A model generated the notes under the pieces. It saw only the letters and a program-made list of their open reading frames with translations, was not told the origin of the DNA and ran no database searches. A stretch of DNA of 64,000 bases from Hemileia vastatrix. Taxonomy: Eukaryota > Basidiomycota > Pucciniomycetes > Pucciniales > Zaghouaniaceae. The stretch's first letter is position 1; each line of letters begins with the position of its first letter. The stretch lies in the NCBI GenBank assembly GCA_030280995.1, contig JASXTE010000017.1, forward strand, positions 10,874,498 to 10,938,497, given 5' to 3'. The position numbers were made by a program, and so were the translations under genes. Positions 51,755 to 63,893 of this stretch are shown in pieces.

Positions 51755-53230
51755 ATGGCAGATAGAAACCCTATATTAAACAGGGTAGAGCAAGCAAGGG
51801 ATCATGAAAGGCAATGTGCACAATCTTCACCAGAAACTTGTGATTTGCCCACCCCTCAGGCTTCTGTGGAACCCAACACAGCTAAAGAATTTGCACCACC
51901 TCCTCCAAGTGAAGACAATGCAACCCCAATGAATGCAGGAAGAAATCGAGGCCCAGAAGACAATGAGGAGCTACCATATGCAAACAAACTTCCCCCAGAT
52001 CTTTAGGAGGTATGGGACTCACAATAATTTTTCCTGCACTTTTTGAAGGCCAATTCAATGATTGATTTTGTGCTGAAACTGGTTGATAATGGAAAATATT
52101 TTCAATTATTGCATCAAAAACTCAAACAACTGTTTGGAAGAGTCATAAGTGAGCCTTTGTACCTTGCTAATTGGCCAACTTGTGGAAATTTCAACTGATA
52201 CAAGCACGATTTTTATAGGGAAATGCTTGTAGAAACCATTGATGATTCTCTCCAAGAAATAATTCAGTCAGGGGGTTTTCCTCTTACTAATGACTTTTGC
52301 CAGTATCTCATTATGCAATTTAAATAGGGTACCCATTCTTGGAACTACACTTGCTGGTGTGAGGCAATCAAAATGCACAGGGAGAACTTCAGCAGTCCAA
52401 TTGAGTTCACTTCAGCTCTCAATGCTAAGTGACTGACACTAAAATCTTTGGGCCTTGTTCTCACAGCCAATAATCGGCTTGGCCTACAACTTCCTTATGG
52501 CTCACAAAGAAGCCATAAACTTCATGAAAATGTAATGCTGAAAATCAATCATGTCTACTGATCAAAAAAACTGTTTCCTACCTCACAAGAAATAGCTTGT
52601 ATAATTATTGATAGTGATCAATAAATAACTGATTCTGAATGTTTTCATGATTGCTTTGTCACTGTGAATTCATCATCCCTAACGCATGATATCTCTGACC
52701 CTGCTCTTGACTCTATTACTGTGGTTATCAAGACTAATTCTTCTAGACAAATACAAACCTGCTATAAATTTCAAAGACCTGGCCATCTAGCAGAAAATTT
52801 CCATAATCCCCCTATAAACTCATTCTCTCAATGAAATCAAAATTTCTTGGCCCAACAAATGCCCTTTTTTGCTGTTTGCTATCCAACACCATGGCCACCC
52901 CAAAACTCTTCTCCTGTTCCAACCCAGCCTGTTCAATCTACCTCTAGGGTACAGAATAAAGACAGAAAACCTGACCTGTACTCACCCAATCACAAAAAAT
53001 ATTTCAAAGTGAGGCAACCAGTCTATGCCAGGCTTCTTGAACTAGGTATAACTGAAAAACCTGACAAAGTGCAAATTGACCAGCTTCAAATATCTAATTC
53101 CTTTCATCAACCCATACTGGGGACTAAGATTTATTTGAAACGTTATTACCTCTATCTCATCCTATTCCTCTGAAAGTAGCCACTAATGGTGAGTCCAATT
53201 TCATTACAGTGAAGTGCTCAATGATATTCC
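51755..53230 (+). pseudogene. C6 Gag and start of protease region, heavily decayed
   Basis: ATG at 51755 gives 83 codons (Pro/Asn/Glu-rich) to a TAG. Gag-like pieces continue in changing frames. CYKFQRPGHLAENFHN near 52752 is a degenerate CCHC knuckle with the last Cys as Phe. The protease active site cannot be recognised with confidence, but PLKVATNGESNFIT (about 53168), part of the protease fold in the sister elements, is present. Confidence 0.65.
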
Positions 53231-56188
53231 CAGCCCTGGATGGGCATAACCTGCGCATCAAAATTTTTTATTATTTTTAAAAAACCTAATGGAACCCTGA
53301 TATCACAATCTGCACTCATACTTGAAAAATGTAAGCTATCATTTGTTAATGCCAATATAACCATCAATTCTGAATCTGGGTTACCTCTTCTCATAGCAAC
53401 TTTTGACAAGCAATGCTGGGTGCTACCTTGGCCATTTCCACAGTTGGTATTACATGCTATTGTATATCCTTTGATTTTTATATCCATGAAATGCATAATG
53501 AGAAATATTTCCTGCCTACTATTAATTTTTCATCCCGTCCCATTTTCCCTGCCACTGATTTCCAAAAATTAAAACTTGAAATTGGTACTGAGGAAGCTCT
53601 TTTATATTTGCATCAAGTTTTTTTCTCATTGTAGTCTGAGAAGCATACAAAAATTTATAAATGGTAAATTAGCTTTGGGCCTACCTGAAGACATACCTAC
53701 TGGGAAAATAGACTGTGAGGATTTCAGAGTAGCCAAATCAGAAAGAAGAGATGCTCTTCTGGTATCTGAAAAAGTGCATGAAGCAACTGAGATGCTTGCT
53801 GTTGATATCATGGGACCCTTTGAGATGTCCACCACAGATGGAGGTTTGTACTTACTCACCATGCTAAATGTAGGCTTGAGTTATGGAAATGTTGAATTTC
53901 TTAAAAACAAAAGCCAAGTGGCTAAAATCATACAAGAAAATATATGCTGGACTGAAAGCATACTGGAGGTAAAGTAAAAAAGCTAAAGTCGGACAATGGT
54001 GGAGAATTTGTGAATTATGACATGACTGACTTTCTGAAATCTGCAGGCATTTCTCGCAAGAAGACACTTCCCTACAATCATAGAAAATATGGTGACATTG
54101 AAAGGTTCAAAAAAACAATTTATGATATGGGAAGGACACTCCTGTTTGATAGATGGTTTCCTAAATCTTTCTGGGGCCATGCCTTTAAGTGGGAAGTGTA
54201 TGTCCACAATTGACTTCCAGCACTTGTGCCTTAAATATCACTCCATATGAGAAGCTGCTCAAATTCACACCTAATATGAAAAACTTTCACATTTTTGGAT
54301 TTATGGCCTATGTTAATTTTCCAAATGAGGCCTGCAAAAAACTAGATTCACAAGCAAGAAAGTGCAAAGTGATTGGTTATCTGGAAGATAGAAAGGGTTG
54401 GCTATTTGTTGATGATAAATTGCAGAAGTACTATGTTTCTTTGTGAGAACCTTTCTCATGCCCAAAAACATTGACTGGCCTTCCTGAAGATTTTCTTACT
54501 CACGGCAGAAGCAATATTGAAAAAATGGAAATTGAATACATTAAAAACTTTCTATGCAATGGAAATTTCACATCAGAGCACCTGCTACTGGAACAGGAAA
54601 CACTTTTTGATACTATTGCGATGAAGTATAAAATCCTAGCTGATGGCTCCCCCACCACATATAAACAAATTTTGAATTCCTCCAATAAGGAAGACTTTCT
54701 TGAAGCTTCCCGCAACAAGTTCAAAATGCTTGCAGATATGCAGGTATGGGTGGAGAATACACCCCCAGCAGAAACTTCAATCACTGATGGAAAATGGGTC
54801 TTCACTACAAAAACGGACCAAGATGGAAACCTTCTTAAGAGGAAAGTAAGATATGTGGCAAAGGGCTTTACTAAAATTTAAGGTGTTGAATATGAGGAAA
54901 ACTTTACCCAAACTTCCACCTTCACATCTCTTCATATCATTCTGAACTTAGAAGATGTCTACAACAGGCCAGTACATTGTTTTGATGTAGTACTTGCTTA
55001 TTTGAACTCACCTCTAAATGAGAAACTTTGGGTGAAAGCTCTGGAAGGCTTTGGAAGAGACAAAGGTAAAGTAATGTTACTTAACAGAGCACTTTATGGT
55101 ACAAAGAAGGCAGTGAGATGCAGGTGGAAACATCTGGAGTCTAAATTAGCATCTATGGGTCACATGGAAAGTACCTACAACAGTTACTTGTATATTTTAA
55201 AGACTTCTGATACTGGACTCCAATGGATCCATGTGGATGATGGGATTATAACAGCATCATCTATCACTCTCTTGACAGAATTTCAACATAAATTGAATAA
55301 GTTAGCTGAAATTAAATGGACACTAAAATTAATGGTATAGTTGGTATGAAAGTTGTCCATGAAAATATTGGTTTCAGTCTGTCTCAACCAGTACTGACAG
55401 AAAAAATAAGAACTAAGCTGGATATTAACCATTACCAAAAGGCTGCAACTTGAGGAGTTTAAATGACACTAAAGTTAAATCAAAAATAATATCTCAGTGT
55501 CATTGGATCTCTTAACTACTTGGATATAGCTACATGACCCAATATATCCTTCTCCGTGTACTACCCTGCAAGATTTGCTAATAATCCTGGACACACTCAT
55601 TGGGAAGCTCTTGTAAACTTGGTCCAATATGTTATTACAACAAAAGAATATCTCTTTTGTATTTAATCAACTCTCACACAGGGTTTGGAAACATAAACAA
55701 ATGCTAGTTGGGGAGGGGAATTTGATAGATAAACCAATGGAAGCCTGATTGTTTTACATGGAGTACCAATCAACTGGTCCTACAAATGACAAAAAATAGT
55801 GGAACTTTCCACTTTCAAAGCTTAATCGATGGCTTTAAGCGTGGAAGACAAGATCTAAATGTGGGTTTGGATTATTCTGAAAGATATTTTGAATAAAGAA
55901 CTTAAAGTGATAATCAATTGTGACAATAAATCAACAATTAAAATTGTGAAGGATCAACCAGCCTATAAGTGCATAAGGAATATGGAAAGAGATCTGTATT
56001 ACATTAACTCACAGTTATTCAATAGAAAGGCAACCATTAAATGGGTCAATACAAAGGAACAAAAAGCAGATATTCTTACAAAGAACTTAGGGCCAAATGT
56101 AATGGAAAAAAGGAGAAATGGAGTAGGAGTAGTACTGAGAAGGGATGGATGGCTGAATGTAGTCAAGGGAGGAAGTGTTGGGACATAA
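53231..56188 (+). pseudogene. C6 integrase, RT and RNase H, heavily decayed
   Basis: Blocks in order: pre-integrase (GLPEDIPTGKIDCEDFRVAKSE, Cys lost) near 53690; integrase AVDIMGPF and KSDNGGEF (about 53990); NHRKYGDIERF with Glu; RT TDGKWVFTTK, HCFDVVLAYLNSP, LYGTKKAVRC and the catalytic HVDDGI near 55235; RNase H NCDNKSTIKI and RDLYYINSQLF near 55915-56010. The last stop falls just before the 3' LTR. More than ten stops or shifts are present. Confidence 0.75.
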
Positions 56189-56298
56189 GGATTTGAAATA
56201 AATATCAAGTACTTGACTACATAATAATGTATATAAATATGATATAAATGAAATTATAGAACCTATCTCTGTGTGCAATGAAATACCACTTCAATACA
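56176..56298 (+). repeat. C6 3' LTR (123 bp)
   Basis: Matches the 5' LTR with scattered substitutions. It is preceded by the purine-rich GTCAAGGGAGGAAG and followed by ATAAT. Confidence 0.85.
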
Positions 56299-56304
56299 AT
56301 AATA

Positions 56305-56869
56305 ATACTCTTGTATTAGAGTCTAGGATTCAATGCATACTATGATGTAATAGTTCTGTATTCATTCTCTATATAGACACTATGGAATTGTAGTTATTAA
56401 CTTAGCAAATATTCTTTGAAATTCATTTTATTAGGTTTAGTTTTCTGAAAATTAGGATTTGCTCATTTCTTTCTTTATCTCTCTCTCTCTTTTACAAAGC
56501 TTCAGAATAATAGTCATACCTTTTTTTCTAATAAATTATTCTTTCTTTATTGACTATCACAAGAAAATTTTAGAATCACTTGGATATACTCGGTTTGACT
56601 ATCTTTTTATCTTGAACCATTAAATTCTGCTTGACTATCCTTTAAAACTTTATCTCTTTCTAATATTCTTACTCTAAAAAAACTTCTCAGGAACATGTCA
56701 AATATCTTTTACTTAATTACTCTCTGCATCTATATTCACCATAAATCTTTAGTTTAATTTTTCTGCTGGCTATATTCACTAAACATTGTTTAGAATCAGA
56801 TTCTGATTTAGAATCATTGTATCATAACTCTTCTGATTTTTGTCATCTTCCTTGGGACTTCCTTGCTCT
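56305..56869. other. Spacer, possibly leader or LTR remnant of G3
   Basis: AT- and T/C-rich DNA without ORFs. It precedes the gag ATG of G3 directly, so part may be its 5' region, but no partner LTR is available. Confidence 0.4.
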
Positions 56870-58420
56870 ATGTCTAACCCACAGGTTTCACCTCCTCCAT
56901 CCCTATTAGAGCTAGCTGCATTATCTCAATAAATTCAATTACTGCAAGATATGGTTCAACAACTCCAAATGAAGAGCCAATCATTTCGTCAACAGATCCC
57001 TGCTTCAAATCTGCCTGAATGAAGAACTTTGGAGGGAGTAGGAAATTCAAATGGTTCTGCCAGGAAACCTTTAGTGGTTGCTATTAGTGCTATCCCTAAC
57101 ATTTTATTTCACAGCAATTCACAGTCACTTCCATTCTTTCTTGAAAAAATTGATAGGCATTTGAGTTTACACTCACACCTTTTCTCTTTCACTACAGATA
57201 AAATTTTATGGATATCTTTAAATTTCAACCTGCCACCTGGAAAACCTACCTCTACTTCACAATATTGATGGTGCTCAGTTTTTACCCGAAATTCATCCAA
57301 ATTGGGACTTTTACATTTTACCCAAGCTTTAGTAAAATTGAAAGAAAACTCCCTTTTCTTGCCTCTGTGGATACATTAATTTCAAAGATGATCAAGTTTT
57401 TCAGCAATAAATCAGCTAAATCTTCTGCCCGACAACTCCTCAATAATTTTAACCAACAAAAAAGAACAGTTGAAAAATATATTAACAAATTTTACTCCCT
57501 TGTATTTGCTATTAACTCTTTAAAGGAGGACCAAGCTAATTTTTGTATGGAAGGACTTCAGCCAGAACTCCATAAGCGTATTTTTCCACAAAGCCTATTA
57601 CTTGAAAACCAACCTAAGCCTATCCATTTTAATTGAATGGGCACAAAAAGAAGGTCATCAACTTTATCTCTTGTCACTTGTAGATAATCCACATAAATGG
57701 GTGGGTCCTTTAATTGAAATGAGGCCATCAAATTATAACACAAACCATGTTCCAATGCAGTTGGATGCAGTACAACTATCACAACTTAATTCCTTCAAAA
57801 ATTTTGTGGGTACTATTTCACCAAAATTATTTGCACCACTAACACAAAAAAAAGACAGCTTTGTCAAGAAAATAAGTTGTGTTTCTGATGCAGAAAATCA
57901 TATCAGGCTTCCAATCATCATTTAGAGTTTACAACTTGTCCATATTTTTCTAATAATTGAACCAAACAATCTACTTTTGTTGAAATAAATACAACACCTG
58001 CACCAGATACGACTCCTTCCACAGCCCCTGCTTCCATCTCAAATCCCTCCCCTTCAATTCCTTTAGCCTCAATGGAATTATATATTTTTACAGAAATTTT
58101 TACTAATTCCAGAGTCAAAGAAATAAACAAAGAGATCTCTGACACCTTCAATAATCTTTTGTAGGAGTATTCCACTACCCTGGCTTCCATATTTATGGGA
58201 AAAGGTTTAGGAGATCCTAATCATTCTCTTACATCTATTTCCTCACCCTTCCACTTTACTAAACATCCTTTTTTTCTTAGAAAAATCAGTCTTTCATTCT
58301 TCTTTCTTTAAAATCAGAAATGGAACGAATAAAGGCATTGCATTAATTGATTCTAGGGTGGCAGAGAGTTTCATTGATCAAACATTGCAGCATAGGAAAA
58401 AAGTAGCACTGGTAGGAAAG
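56870..58420 (+). pseudogene. G3: Ty3/Gypsy gag and protease remnant, truncated
   Basis: ATG at 56870 is followed by a Gln-rich coiled segment (LLQDMVQQLQMKSQSF) with a TAA, then, in shifting frames, a Gypsy capsid (STSQ, FFSNKSAKSSARQLLNNF, VEKYINKFYSL, FCMEGLQPELHKRI) up to about 57600. VPMQLDAVQLS near 57750 resembles the tail before a knuckle in fungal Gypsy Gag. Near 58340, IALIDSRVAESFIDQ is a protease site in which Gly-Ala after Asp-Ser has become Arg-Val. Similarity ends near 58420. RT and integrase are absent. Confidence 0.7.
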
Positions 58421-58438
58421 TAGAGTTTGAGTACTTGT

Positions 58439-58502
58439 GGACCAATCTTTGTTGGACCTTGGGACCAATTCTTGTTAGACCTGTGAACCAATCTCTTTTA
58501 GA
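58439..58502 (+). repeat. Short imperfect tandem repeat
   Basis: Three copies of a GGACCAATCTTTGTTGGACC-like unit of about 25-28 bp follow the end of G3. Their origin is unknown. Confidence 0.6.
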
Positions 58503-58519
58503 CACATGTGGGAACAGGA

Positions 58520-59510
58520 TATCTCAAAAAAAACATCCAATATAAGGAAAATTTCAAGATACATATACATGCCAAGTTTTTGTAAACTGATTTTATGAAA
58601 CCTCAATGAATAGTGATTGATTCATCATCTCCAACATGTATTATATCAAATGGATATATTTTTCAAATATATAGAATAATAATGAAATATAATTATATTG
58701 TTGAGATATATAAAACAAGCTATAGCTTCAAAAATTACATAATTCATGTGGATTGACAGCTTTTGAGATATTTCAAACAACAGTCTTACCTCAATCCATC
58801 TCACCCACAAAAAAGTTTGATAAAGAGGGAAGTTTATCAGTGAATTCATCTGTAAATAGCTTTTTCCAAATTCAATTCCAAGACTACCTTCACAAATATA
58901 TCTCACTTCATCATTCTAATTGCATGAGAAAATAAAGGGTATTAAGATGTGGAAATAGCCAGAGCCTTATGTATGTGGTAGGTGGAGGTAAAATTGGATA
59001 ATAACTACAAAATTTAATGAGAATTACTAATGAGACAAAAGACTTCAAATATCTGTCAATAAAAAATATTCAATAATAAAATATAAAAAAAGGGAGGGTA
59101 TGTGGGAAATTCATTAAAAAATATTTTCTTTGATGAAAAGAAGCCTTGAAAAGATATATCCAATATATTGAGTAAATAAATATATTAAGATATTCCATTG
59201 AAGAATTAAGGAAGTATTAAAGGGATGTAATTAAAAATACTTTAAAATATAACAAGAAAAAGTTTAACTAACACTCCATTTACCTACAGGTGTAAATTAC
59301 AGATTCAGAACCAGGTCAACCAAGGTTTTTTGAGAGTTCCAAAATGTAATTTATAAAGGCTCCAAACTATTTTAATAAGAACAGGAGCCTTATTCCTAAT
59401 TATAAGAGTAGGCTTCTTAAATAAAGAATATTAAAATCTGTTAATTGTCCTGTCTGATTTGAGCAGACTGATGCAGAAAGAGCCCCCAGATGAAATGGTT
59501 GACAGGATGA
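58520..59510. other. AT-rich spacer, no gene recognised
   Basis: A 60-codon ORF at 58753-58935 has no motif and is not called. No other signal. Confidence 0.5.
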
Positions 59511-59534
59511 TTTAAAATAATTTCAAAAGATTGA

Positions 59535-59880
59535 GAGGTGATGTTATTTTATTTTATATTTTTCATATTTTTTATATTTTTTATATTTTTTATGTTTTTT
59601 ATATTTTTTATATTTTTTATATTTTATTTTATTTTATTTAATTTACTTTCATTCAATTAAATCAAATAAAATTAATTATATTATATTATTATATCTTATT
59701 TCATATTATTTTATTTTATATTTAATTTAATTTAATTTTACTTTATTTTACTTTATTTCATTTCATTTAATTTAATTTATTCTATTTTACTTTACTTTAA
59801 CTTATATTATATTATTGTATGGTATTATATGTTATTAAATTACATTACATTATATTAGAATTTAAGATTAATATATTAAG
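59535..59880. repeat. A/T simple-sequence block
   Basis: TTTTTTATAT repeated about ten times (59560-59625), then TTTAATTTAATTTTA- and ATTATATTAT-like runs. Confidence 0.9.
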
Positions 59881-60175
59881 AATTTAGTGTTCTTGACATG
59901 TGCCATGAACACTAGCACCATAGGCCTGCAAATGGAATTTTTGTGTGTGTGACGTTGTAGACAATCCTATAGTACTAGCTATAGGCCTTGACCAAGGGAG
60001 TTGGAGAAAAACCAGAGAGAAAATCCCCTGTCCCTTTAGAAAAATAGAGTGAGATTTACTTGCTAAAGTAAGTTGGTTCCTGTTTTGCTAAAGCTCCTTT
60101 TCAACACACTTGACTGCTTGATGAGCCAAGAAAGTAGTCCCCTGATAGACTACCAGACCAAAGAACTGAAATGTA

Positions 60176-60275
60176 GAACAAAGTCCACACCAGAGACAGC
60201 AAAGATACTTGATGTAGGCTGCAAATCCACACCAGAGACAGCAATAATACTTGCTATAGCTTACAAGACTATAAC
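60176..60275 (+). repeat. Two tandem copies of a 48-bp unit
   Basis: TCCACACCAGAGACAGCAA starts at about 60182 and 60229, each followed by TACTTG-like sequence. The unit is a multiple of three, so the local ORF stays open. This alone is not evidence of a gene. Confidence 0.75.
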
Positions 60276-60544
60276 AGAGAAAACAGTTGCCAAAGTTAAG
60301 TTAAATGAAGAACTCACTTGCAACAAACACAGCCAATTGTGGCCAGAAAACAGTGAAAACTGAGTGAGGAACAATGAGATCACCTCCGGATGGTTGTATG
60401 ATGATTAAGGTTGCCCCAAACTGTCTTATTCACTATGTACACACAGACCACTAACTAAGAGCCCATGTGCACCCACCAATCTGGCGCCTGTACCTGCCAA
60501 ATTGCATAAAAAACCCTCCTGGAGCGCTCCCCAACCTCCTAAAA

Positions 60545-60612
60545 CAGAGGCGGGCGGGCCGCCCGACGTCGGAGATGCCGCCTGAAGCGGCCTGGCCTCC
60601 CTGAAGCCAGAA
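60545..60612. repeat. GC-rich inverted repeats in an AT-rich setting
   Basis: GGCGGGCGGGCCGCCCG and GCCGCCTGAAGCGGC form strong stems. This is the only markedly GC-rich patch in the right part of the window. It could be an end of an unrecognised element. Confidence 0.6.
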
Positions 60613-60654
60613 AACCAATAAAAACCACTAATCTACTTTGAAAAATTAGCTACA

Positions 60655-60960
60655 ACTACTAAAACCTTTAAAACACGGAATTTCACTATAACAACATTGA
60701 GACATGAAATATAGAGAAGAATTAGCTCTATCCAATGGTACTAAGCACTTAACCCTAAGACTTAAGGTTAGCCCGTAAAACACGAAAAACAAAATTAAAC
60801 AGCAATCTTTTATAAATGAAAAATGAGGAAATGACCCCTTAAAACTCAGAATATGAAAAATGTCTTCAAGACATAAAATATAGAGAAAAACCAGGGCTAT
60901 CCAATGATAGTACCCACATACCCGCAAACCCAATATCCACGGAATAAAACCAGAAAAATA
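60655..60960 (+). repeat. Imperfect direct duplication of about 130 bp
   Basis: Both copies contain CTTTAAAACTC/ACACGGAAT-like starts, AAATATAGAGAA and CTATCCAATG (60660-60790 and 60835-60955). They are diverged and non-coding. Confidence 0.6.
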
Positions 60961-61029
60961 CCCTATTCCTTAACAGATGTCAATTAAGACATGCACAAAC
61001 CGCGCCAAATAACACAACAAAGGCCCCTG

Positions 61030-61385
61030 CCAATGTTGGAAGACCACAACGTGTGACACTTCTTTTGTGCAAAAGAAGCTTCACATGTCACACACCTCTT
61101 CTGTGGCCATTGAGCGCATGTGGACCCTCCATTTGGCTGTGTCAATGACTGGTGCACATGTGCCAAGTGTCTAAAAAAGAGGTGTGTGATGCATGGCACT
61201 TCTTTTACACCAAAAAAGTGTCATGTGTCACACACCTCTTCTGTGTACACTGGAAAAATGTATTCCACTCATGGATACAGCCTGGTCAATGGTCCACATG
61301 TGCACAGTGGCAACAGAAGAGGTTTGTGACGTGTGACACTTCTTTTGTACAAAAAAAGAGTAACATGTTGTGGTACACATCTTGA
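61030..61385. repeat. Inverted repeat with a third related copy between the arms
   Basis: 61035-61125 is the inverse of about 61285-61375 (for example CACATGCGCTCAATGGCCAC against CACATGTGCACAGTGGCAAC, and GACACTTCTTTTG). A third related block lies near 61165-61250. ORFs on opposite strands give similar peptides only because of this symmetry. Confidence 0.75.
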
Positions 61386-61389
61386 AGTA

Positions 61390-62615
61390 ACGCAGAAAAT
61401 GTATTAGATAGCAGGAAGCGCAACAATCAGGTTGTCAGGTAGGATGTTTATGGAAGCACTACAAAGGGGTTTTCAAAAGTGCAGAGAAAATAAACTCTCT
61501 GCAAAGAGTTTTTTTTGTGTGCTATGGAATTATGAGCCACAGCAAGAAAAAGGTCAAGGGGAAGTAAATAATATGGACTATAGGACAAGAAAATATGGTA
61601 TGTACTTGCAAGAGTCATGAGAAGCACTAGACACATACTACAGAGTTAAGGAACAGTGATAAGAAATGGCATCAAAAATCATGCCTAGATAAGGATGATG
61701 CCTTTTATGTAAAGTGGTGTTCACCCATTGAGATGAAAAAAGTGTCAAAGAAGGAAGGTAGTGCTAGAAGAATAAATAGGTTTCAAGTAGTGCTCAAAGA
61801 AAGGAGTAGCAAGTAAGATGTGAAATAGAGAATTCATTTTCTTAGCATGGACTGTTTCACTATTAGAAAAGACTCATGGGGTGAGTGTGGGCTATACAAT
61901 AGGTATGAAGGTGGTACAGTACCTATTATTAGGTCAGAAATCTCAGAAAAATTTAGGGTATTTACAGGAGAGTAGATGTTTCAGGCACTATTAGAACCAA
62001 GACTTATGCTAACAATTGTACATAGACTAGTGAGATATTTAGATACTGTTTGATATTCTTGTATAGCGCTAAACTTATGTAGGAAAACCAGTAGGGGAAA
62101 GGAGCGTAGGGGTAGGGCACTGAACATACAGGTGTATGTAAGTAGCACTCATCTTTTAGAGAGAGGATTATAATAGAGGAGATGAGCGTATAGACTACAG
62201 TATAGAGTGTAATAGATAAAAAGAAAAAAAAGATATTTTTTTTTACATAACAGGTGTGAATACCTGAAGTAGCACTGTAGAGTTATTAATTGCTAAAGTA
62301 AGGATAGAATTGAATAGAGCACTTCAAAAGAACGTGACTGAGGATAATGGCGCTTACTGAGAATAGATTTAGCCAACAGATTGATTACTTATATTAAAAT
62401 ATATATTTCCCTTTTTCTTAACTAAAATCTCTTTAAGTTTACTCCATTTTCTTCTCCAACAAAGTTAGATAACCATACTTATAATATGTGCTTTCACTGT
62501 ATTTAAATTAAAGTGGCAGACACTTCTTTTTAAATAGTTTTCTGTTTGATAAAAAAGAACCAATATATTGTGGACTGTATCTATAGATAAGTATTATAGA
62601 ACTGTTTCTCTCTAA
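61390..62615. other. No gene recognised; may include the G4 LTR
   Basis: AT-rich DNA with a 62-codon ORF at 61432-61620 lacking motifs. The part just before 62619 ends at a primer-site-like sequence and so may be a 5' LTR, but no partner is in the window. Confidence 0.4.
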
Positions 62616-62618
62616 AAT

Positions 62619-62641
62619 TGGTGTCCCAACAGTGACAGCCA
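62619..62641 (+). promoter_or_regulatory. G4 primer-binding-site-like sequence
   Basis: TGGTGTCCCAACAGTGACAG resembles the G2 site TGGCGCCCAACGTGGGG with changes and sits about 215 bp before the gag ATG. Confidence 0.4.
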
Positions 62642-62833
62642 GATTTTAAGTAGGGTTATTACTACTTTTTTCAGGGTTTTGTCAAAGATGACATAATCAA
62701 GCCTGTGCTTCAGAGGAAGAGTCATAGGGTCCACAACAAGTGGATTGAGATTGTATCAGAGGATAGCGTAGGACTGTATTTACAGAATATATTTGGTATT
62801 TATTTTTTTATTTGTTTTTATTGAAAAGGTAGT

Positions 62834-63893
62834 ATGGAAACTACAGCTACTACTTCTAAGGTCACTCAGAAGAGTGAAAAACTTCCCATTTATAAAGCTT
62901 AATTACCACCTAGGGTTTTGACAATTATTAGGTGCAAGGATGAAAGCTTGCAATTTACTGGAATAAAAAACTCAGAAGTTTTTGAAAAGTATTGAGCAAG
63001 AAGCAGAGGTACATGGAGCATCAAATTATGATATGTTGCGTCAAGTGTTACTTTTTTTTGAAAATGAATGTAAAGACAATCTAGAGGAGCTTGATGGTCA
63101 CAAAAATCGCAACTGGATGGTGTTAAAAGTGCAGATGTTGAAAAGATGACCTAAACTTAATGAGGAGAAAGGGTATACAATTAAGGATCTAGATGTCTTG
63201 TTAAACAGAGTAAAGGCTAGAGGGAGTATCAGAGACCCTAAAGAATTTACAAATTTTTGACAAGAATTTGATCAGGTAGTAGATTATTTGGTTAGTAACA
63301 AATATTTTAGTGATTCTAGTGTGTAGTTACCTTGGTTTTGTGAGGTGCTAGTGCCTGAGGTTCAATATTGGGCAAAGAAGCACCTTGATAAAAAAGGCAA
63401 GCTGGTTAGGAAGAAAAATGTGGATTATAAGTAACCAGGATTGGAGGCTGTGGAAACAACGGTGGAAGCCAAGATGAATTTGCATTGGGTAAAGTGCAAA
63501 GCAGCTAGAGTTTCCTCGGAGGATGAAGAGGAGGTAGAGGTTTTGCCTAATACTGGATCACCTTAATCAACGGCAACCCCAAAGGCCAAGACAATATCAC
63601 AGGATTCAAGTTCAGTAATGGCTAGGATCAAAGAATTGGAGAAGAAATTAAGGGAAGCGGCTAAACACAAGCCTATATTTACTCCTCAACCATCACCATT
63701 TTCTTCAATGATATGTTATTACCATAATGAAGAAGGTAATACATAGATGAGGTGTAATGCACTTCAAAAAGACAAAGAAGATAAAGTTGTTTTTGAAGAG
63801 GGTACAGCAATATTCAGCCTAGATATCCCTAGGACTAAGTATTTTTTATACTTAAAAAAAGATAACCTTAAGTACATTAAGCTTATATCTTAA
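62834..63893 (+). pseudogene. G4: Gypsy Gag related to G2 Gag, with a decayed knuckle region
   Basis: ATG at 62834 and the following frames give blocks matching G2 Gag: EVHGASNYDMLRQVLLFFE, GHKNRNWMVLKVQMLKR, YTIKDLDVLLNRVKARGSI and EFDQVVDYLVSNKYF. A coiled segment (MARIKELEKKLREAA) leads to CYYHNEEGNT*MRCNALQKD near 63706, which looks like a damaged Cys/His knuckle absent from G2. At least nine stops occur, including near 62902, 62993, 63150, 63260, 63328, 63434 and 63567. The end at 63891-63893 is a TAA. Pol, if present, lies outside the window. Confidence 0.75.

Larger units (their letters stand above)
50841..56298 (+). mobile_element. C6: strongly degenerate Ty1/Copia element
   Basis: The 123-bp LTRs (50841-50963, 56176-56298) are clearly related but diverged. 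The flanks ATAAA and ATAAT look like a mutated 5-bp duplication. A primer site follows the 5' LTR. The interior encodes all Copia domains with many stops and shifts, the oldest-looking of the set. Confidence 0.85.

Noticed and set aside
60984..61385. Cys-rich small ORFs on both strands
   Set aside because: They give alike peptides only because of the inverted repeat; no sign of selection on the protein.
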